Shown here piece by piece: positions 60,001 to 64,000 of a DNA stretch of 64,000 nucleotides. The DNA comes from Geomicrobium sp. JCM 19039 (lineage in GTDB: Bacteria; Bacillota; Bacilli; Bacillales; Marinococcaceae). Both the position numbers and the translations under genes were made by a program. Position 1 is the first letter of the stretch. Every line of letters begins with the position of its first letter. The stretch is from positions 62,001-126,000 of the forward strand of contig NZ_BAXB01000002.1 of the NCBI RefSeq assembly GCF_000698145.1. The letters are read 5' to 3'. The notes beneath the pieces are model-generated. The model saw nothing but the letters and a program-made list of their open reading frames with translations, was not told the origin of the DNA and ran no database searches.

Positions 60001-61356
60001 TTTGGGGAAGAGAATGTGTACCGTGCAGGAACGATTGGGACCGTTGCGGAAAAAACAGCGTATGGTTATGTACGTGGCTATCAAAATGACCATGGTTTGC
60101 ACTATAGAGGGGCAGAAGTTGATCGATTGGTGAGCGGGTGTACCGGTGTGAAGCGGACAACAGGACAGCACCCTGGAGGAATTATTGTCGTCCCCGATGA
60201 TTATGATATTCATGACTTCTCGCCAGTGCAATATCCAGCTGATGATAAAAATGCGACGTGGAAAACGACCCACTTTGACTTTCATTCCATTCATGATAAC
60301 TTGCTCAAATTGGATATACTCGGCCACGATGATCCGACGGTTATTCGCATGCTTCAAGACTTAAGTGGCATGGATCCCAAGGACATCCCCATTGATGATC
60401 CTGACGTAATGAAAATCTTTGAAGGACCAGAAATTTTAGGGGTAACGTCAGATCAGATTATGTGCAAAACGGGAACGTTTGGCATCCCAGAGTTTGGGAC
60501 CCGTTTCGTTCGACAAATGTTGGAGGAAACGAAACCACAAACCTTTTCTGAGCTTCTGCAAATCTCCGGTCTATCCCACGGCGCCGATGTGTGGCTCGGA
60601 AATGCAGAGGAACTGATTCGTGACGGGATTTGTGAATTAAAAGATGTGATTGGTTTACGAGATAATATTATGGTAAACCTTATTTACAAAGGGTTAGAAC
60701 CAGGCCTTGCTTTTAAGATTACGGAGTTTGTGCGTAAAGGGAAAGGGTTACAAGACGAGTGGATTGAAGAGATGAGAAAGCACAATGTGCCGGAGTGGTA
60801 CATTAATTCTTGTTTGAAGATCAAATACATGTTTCCGAAGGCCCACGCTGCAGCTTATGTTCTCATGGCTGTAAGGATTGCCTACTTCAAAGTGCATCAT
60901 CCGATTCTGTTTTATGCGGCGTACTTTAGTGTAAGGGCGAGCGACTTTGAATTGGACACGATGCAAAAAGGCGGAACGGCAATCCGTGCGCGCATCGAAG
61001 ATATTCAGCAAAAAGGTTTTGATGCGTCTCCGAAAGAAAAAAACCTTGTCACCGTTCTTGAACTCGCTTTGGAAATGTGTGAGCGAGGTTTTGCGTTCCG
61101 CGACGTTGATTTATACCGCTCGGAAGCGACCCATTTTCTAGTGGATGAAGATGGTTTGATCCCACCATTCGGTGCTCTTGAAGGTGTTGGATCAAATGCC
61201 GCAAAGAACATTGTGGAAGCGAGGCAAGGTGGAGAGTTTTTGTCGAAAGAAGATTTGCAGCAACGTAGCAAAGCGACAAAAACCGTCATCGAGCATCTCG
61301 ACCAAAGCGGAGCGTTGGAAGGATTGCCAGATTCCAATCAGCTTTCTTTGTTCTAA
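57061..61356 (+). CDS. polC: DNA polymerase III PolC-type alpha subunit
   Basis: Main replicative polymerase of low-GC Gram-positives with built-in proofreading. 1431 aa, intact over 4.3 kb (1437 in B. subtilis). In order: N-terminal and OB domains (to about 325), a PHP domain starting [13 protein letters not shown] (about 333), an embedded DEDDh exonuclease ([20 protein letters not shown] near 421, [22 protein letters not shown]), a PolC zinc segment with CPSC and CEQCGEMY, the polymerase palm [20 protein letters not shown] (about 958), and the C-terminal clamp-binding end QLSLF. ATG 57061 has GAGGAGGGGG. Confidence 0.98.
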   Translation: [1431 protein letters not shown]

Positions 61357-61357
61357 T

Positions 61358-61386
61358 TTGCATTGTTTGCCATTTTGGTTTATACT
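61358..61386 (+). promoter_or_regulatory. Sigma-A promoter of the rimP-nusA operon
   Basis: TTGCAT (61358-61363), 17-bp spacer, TATACT (61381-61386), immediately after the polC stop. Its predicted start (about 61393) is upstream of the terminator at 61415-61445, so transcripts for rimP must read through that hairpin. Confidence 0.7.
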
Positions 61387-61414
61387 AATTTTTGGTGACA
61401 AACGGATAAGTTTT

Positions 61415-61445
61415 AAGAAAGAGTGGGGCTTCCCCACTCTTTCTT
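61415..61445 (+). terminator. Terminator after polC / candidate NusA-dependent attenuator
   Basis: Perfect 14-bp arms AAGAAAGAGTGGGG / CCCCACTCTTTCTT with a 3-nt loop; the T-tract is interrupted (TTTCTTG). It lies between the rimP promoter and the rimP start codon. In B. subtilis the corresponding leader is controlled by NusA-dependent attenuation. Confidence 0.85.
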
Positions 61446-61492
61446 GTACGTTTAATGTGCTTTTATAAGAGGCATCGATTGGAGGTAGAGAA

Positions 61493-61959
61493 ATGTCTCA
61501 AGAGATTACACAAGCCGTTGAAAGACTCGCCAAACCCATCCTTGATGAACTCGAGATGGAATTGGTCGATGTCGAGTATAAAAAAGAAGGTAGCAACTGG
61601 TTTTTACGGTTGTTCATTGATCATCCAAATGGCATGGGGCTAGATGAATGTAGCCTCGTAAGTGAACGTGTGAGTGAAGTGTTAGATAAAGAAGACCCGA
61701 TTGAAGGTTTTTATTATTTGGAGGTTAGCTCCCCGGGGGCTGAACGTCCATTGAAGAAACCTGCAGATTTCGAAAATGCCGTCGGTAAGAAAGTGTACGT
61801 GAAGACGTATGAACCGATTGAGGTAGAAAAGAAATTCAAGGCACACTCACCGAGTATGAAGAGGGTGAACTGACAGTGGAAGTAATCGATAAAACGAGAA
61901 AAAGTTTGGTTGCTGTCCCTGAGTCGAAAGTAGCGAAGGCACGCTTATCTGTCTTATAA
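61493..61959 (+). CDS. rimP: Ribosome maturation factor RimP (frame broken once)
   Basis: RimP supports early 30S assembly. [40 protein letters not shown] and [20 protein letters not shown] are family blocks. The frame breaks at about 61839; one A added gives [20 protein letters not shown] and the end [14 protein letters not shown] at TAA 61959. The repaired length is 155 aa (156 in B. subtilis). First gene of the nusA operon. Confidence 0.94.
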
Positions 61960-62000
61960 ATGAAGCGTAGCCTGATATTGAAGGGAGAGAATGTACTGTC

Positions 62001-63151
62001 ATGAACAGCGACTTTCTAGATGCTTTAACGACGCTTGAGGAAGATAAAGGCATCGAAAAGGAAATCGTGCTCGAAGCGATTGAAGCCGCATTAATTTCTG
62101 CATATAAACGAAACTTCAGCCAAGCACCTAACGTTCGCGTTGACATTAACCGTGACAATGGTGAAATTAAAGTGTTTGCTAGAAAGCAAGTGGTGGAGGA
62201 AGTTTTCGACCCTCGCTTGGAAATTTCGGTTGAAGCTGCCAAAGAGATGAGCGTACGCTATGAGCTTGATGATGTTGTAGAAATTGAAGTGACACCGAAA
62301 GACTTTGGAAGAATTGCGGCACAAACTGCCAAGCAAGTCGTAACTCAACGAGTACGTGAAGCAGAACGCAGCATTATTTATTCCGAGTTTATCGATCGCG
62401 AAGAAGATATTATGACTGGAATTGTACAAAGGCAAGATCATCGTTTCATCTATGTGGATCTAGGAAAAGTGGAAGCCATTCTTCCACAAAGTGAACAGAT
62501 GCAAAATGAAACGTATCGTCATAACGACCGGATCAAGTCATACATCACGAAAGTGGAAAAGACGACAAAAGGTCCACAGATTATGATTTCAAGAACCCAC
62601 CCAGGGTTATTAAAACGATTGTTTGAATTAGAGGTTCCAGAGATTTATGATGGAACTGTAGAAATTCAGTCCGTAGCGAGAGAAGCAGGAGATCGTTCAA
62701 AGATCTCGGTTCATGCTGAGGACCTGAGGTGGACCCTGTCGGTTCGTGTGTTGGCCCTAGAGGACAAAGGGTTCAAACGATTGTCAATGAACTAAAAGGC
62801 GAAAAGATTGACATTGTGCAGTATTCTTCGAACCCTGTTGACTACGTAGGAAATGCGCTCAGTCCGTCAAAAGTGTTGGATGTGCAAGTGAGCGAAGAGG
62901 AAAAGAGCACACTCGTCGTCGTTCCCGATTACCAACTATCTCTTGCGATCGGAAAGCGCGGTCAAAATGCACGACTAGCGGCAAAGTTAACCGGCTGGAA
63001 GATTGACATTAAAAGCCAATCAGAAGCTGAAGAACTTGGCATTTACAACCCAGAAACAGCACGGGTTCCTGGTGAAGAGTCCGCTTCAATAGAAGGTGAG
63101 GATTGGACGGATGATTCTTGGGAAATGACAAAGGAGCATGAAGAGGAATGA
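62001..63151 (+). CDS. nusA: Transcription termination/antitermination factor NusA (frame broken once)
   Basis: RNA polymerase accessory factor affecting pausing and intrinsic termination. The N-terminal polymerase-binding domain ([40 protein letters not shown]), the S1 domain ([20 protein letters not shown]), KH1 and KH2. One C is missing at about 62724; restored, [40 protein letters not shown] is the classic KH1 stretch. Repaired length 383 aa. It probably regulates its own operon through the leader terminator. Confidence 0.96.
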
Positions 63152-63420
63152 GAAAGCAGAACACCCCTCTTCGCAAATGCATTGTCACGAATGAAATGAA
63201 GCCTAAAAAAGAGCTCATTCGTTTAGTGCGGGATGCAGATGGTTATGTGAGCGTCGACCCAACGGGTAAAAAGAATGGGCGCGGTGCTTATGTGACTCAT
63301 TCACCTGAGAGTTTCAAAACGATGCGGGAAAAAGACTTATTGTCCCGTCATCTTAAAGTGAAGCTGACCGCTGAGGATTATGAACGTCTTATAGACGAGA
63401 GCAAAGAGGCAAGCCGATGA
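63148..63420 (+). CDS. rnpM: RnpM (YlxR), RNase P modulator
   Basis: 90-aa YlxR-family protein, recently named RnpM for its effect on RNase P in B. subtilis. [40 protein letters not shown] and [17 protein letters not shown] are diagnostic. Overlaps nusA and ylxQ by four bases each. Confidence 0.95.
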   Translation: MRKQNTPLRKCIVTNEMKPKKELIRLVRDADGYVSVDPTGKKNGRGAYVTHSPESFKTMREKDLLSRHLKVKLTAEDYERLIDESKEASR

Positions 63421-63722
63421 CTGAGGATGCGTTCTATAAATTCCTTGGTTTGGCAATGCGAGCAGGAAAAGTGGTAAGCGGTGAAGAAACGGTTCTTAAA
63501 ACCGTCCGCGATCAACGCGCCAAACTCGTCCTCATTTCTAGTGATGCTTCAAGCAATACAAACAAGATGTTTCATGCGAAGTGTCATTCTTACAACGTTC
63601 CGATTCAGACAGCAGGAACTAGAGAGCACCTTGGCAGAGCAATCGGTAAACATGAAAGAGTTGTCCTTGGCATAACAGACGAAGGTTTCGCAAAAAAACT
63701 ACAAATCATGATCGATGATTAG
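63417..63722 (+). CDS. ylxQ: YlxQ, L7Ae-family RNA-binding protein
   Basis: 101-aa member of the L7Ae/L30e/S12e family that binds kink-turn RNA. AFYKFLGLAMRAGKVVSGEE, KLVLISSDASSNTNKMF and GRAIGKHERVVLGITDEGFA are typical. Coupled to rnpM (ATGA) and placed just before infB, as in B. subtilis. Confidence 0.94.
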   Translation: MTEDAFYKFLGLAMRAGKVVSGEETVLKTVRDQRAKLVLISSDASSNTNKMFHAKCHSYNVPIQTAGTREHLGRAIGKHERVVLGITDEGFAKKLQIMIDD

Positions 63723-63740
63723 AAGTTGGAGGTTATGCTT

Positions 63741-64000
63741 ATGCCGAAAATGAGAGTCTATGAATACGCAAAATCTGTAAATAAGTCGAGCAAGGACATT
63801 GTTAACCTTTTAAAAGAAAAGAATATAAAAGTAAGCAATCATATGTCCGTGATTGATGATCATGCCATCAAACAGCTAGAGAGTGAATCAGCGGAGAAAA
63901 AGGATGGGAGTATGCAAAAAGATAACAAACCAAAAACAAATACCCAAGCGGCGAGACCTACGAAAGCCGCTGGCGGACAAAATAACGACAACTCCACGCG
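63741..64000 (+). CDS. infB: Translation initiation factor IF-2, N-terminal part (cut by window end)
   Basis: Only the first 86 codons are in the window. ATG 63741 (MPKMRVYEYAKSVNKSSKDI) is preferred over the in-frame ATG 63735 since TTGGAGG lies eight bases before it. The IF-2 N-domain continues VNLLKEKNIKVSNHMSVIDD and then a Lys/Asn/Gln/Ala-rich linker, typical of Bacillus IF-2. The GTPase domains are beyond base 64000. Confidence 0.93.
   Translation, partial: MPKMRVYEYAKSVNKSSKDIVNLLKEKNIKVSNHMSVIDDHAIKQLESESAEKKDGSMQKDNKPKTNTQAARPTKAAGGQNNDNST

Overview
The window is one continuous Bacillaceae chromosome segment in the gene order known from Bacillus subtilis: khpA-ylqD-rimM-trmD-rplS-rbgA-rnhB-ylqG-ylqH, sucCD, dprA-topA-trmFO-codV-hslVU-codY, the whole fla/che operon (flgB to swrB), rpsB-tsf-pyrH-frr, uppS-cdsA-dxr-rasP-proS-polC, and rimP-nusA-rnpM-ylxQ-infB (infB is cut by the window end). 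Every recognisable gene is on the + strand. CodY, SwrB, FliY, PolC and sigma-D mark a motile Gram-positive rod of the Bacillus type. An alkaliphilic or halophilic Bacillaceae genus is plausible, but species cannot be read from the sequence. No tRNA, rRNA, IS element or CRISPR array was seen.

Layout. 1-6.2 kb holds RNA-binding, tRNA-modification and ribosome-assembly genes, then ylqG/ylqH, a pair resembling the C-terminal domains of FliK and FlhB, and a 59-codon SASP-like ORF. 6.4-10.6 kb carries a heterodimeric ABC exporter and a GNAT acetyltransferase, which in B. subtilis do not lie between ylqH and sucC. 10.8-12.9 kb is sucCD. 12.9-14.6 kb is about 1.65 kb without a credible gene; it holds six tandem copies of a 58-bp hairpin repeat and several other palindromes, and is the most unusual non-coding stretch. 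14.6-22.9 kb runs dprA to codY and includes a decayed codV (xerC). 23.3-47.8 kb is the flagellar/chemotaxis operon. 48-64 kb is translation, isoprenoid, phospholipid, replication and transcription housekeeping.

Two layers of anomaly should be kept apart. (1) About 21 otherwise well-conserved genes, many of them essential, are split by one-base (sometimes two-base) indels, mostly at short homopolymer runs. Restoring the bases gives the family's usual protein length almost exactly (topA 691 aa, flhA 677 aa, rnhB 254 aa, flhB 360 aa). I read these as base-calling errors, annotate the genes as whole, and give break positions. (2) A few changes cannot be explained that way. codV has in-frame TGA and TAG substitutions and has lost its LGH motif. 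The flhG position holds a 161-aa protein that keeps the DQA..LR amphipathic start but has no P-loop ATPase core. cheA, cheW and cheC are absent between cheB and cheD. CheD has Val where the catalytic-triad Thr is expected. Together the last three suggest a remodelled chemotaxis and flagellar-placement module.

How it works together: the fla/che operon encodes rod, hook, MS-ring, C-ring, export gate and ATPase, CheY/CheB/CheD and sigma-D. CodY, known in B. subtilis to repress this operon, is encoded immediately upstream of it. The rimP-nusA promoter lies upstream of an intrinsic terminator, an arrangement that fits NusA autoregulation by attenuation.
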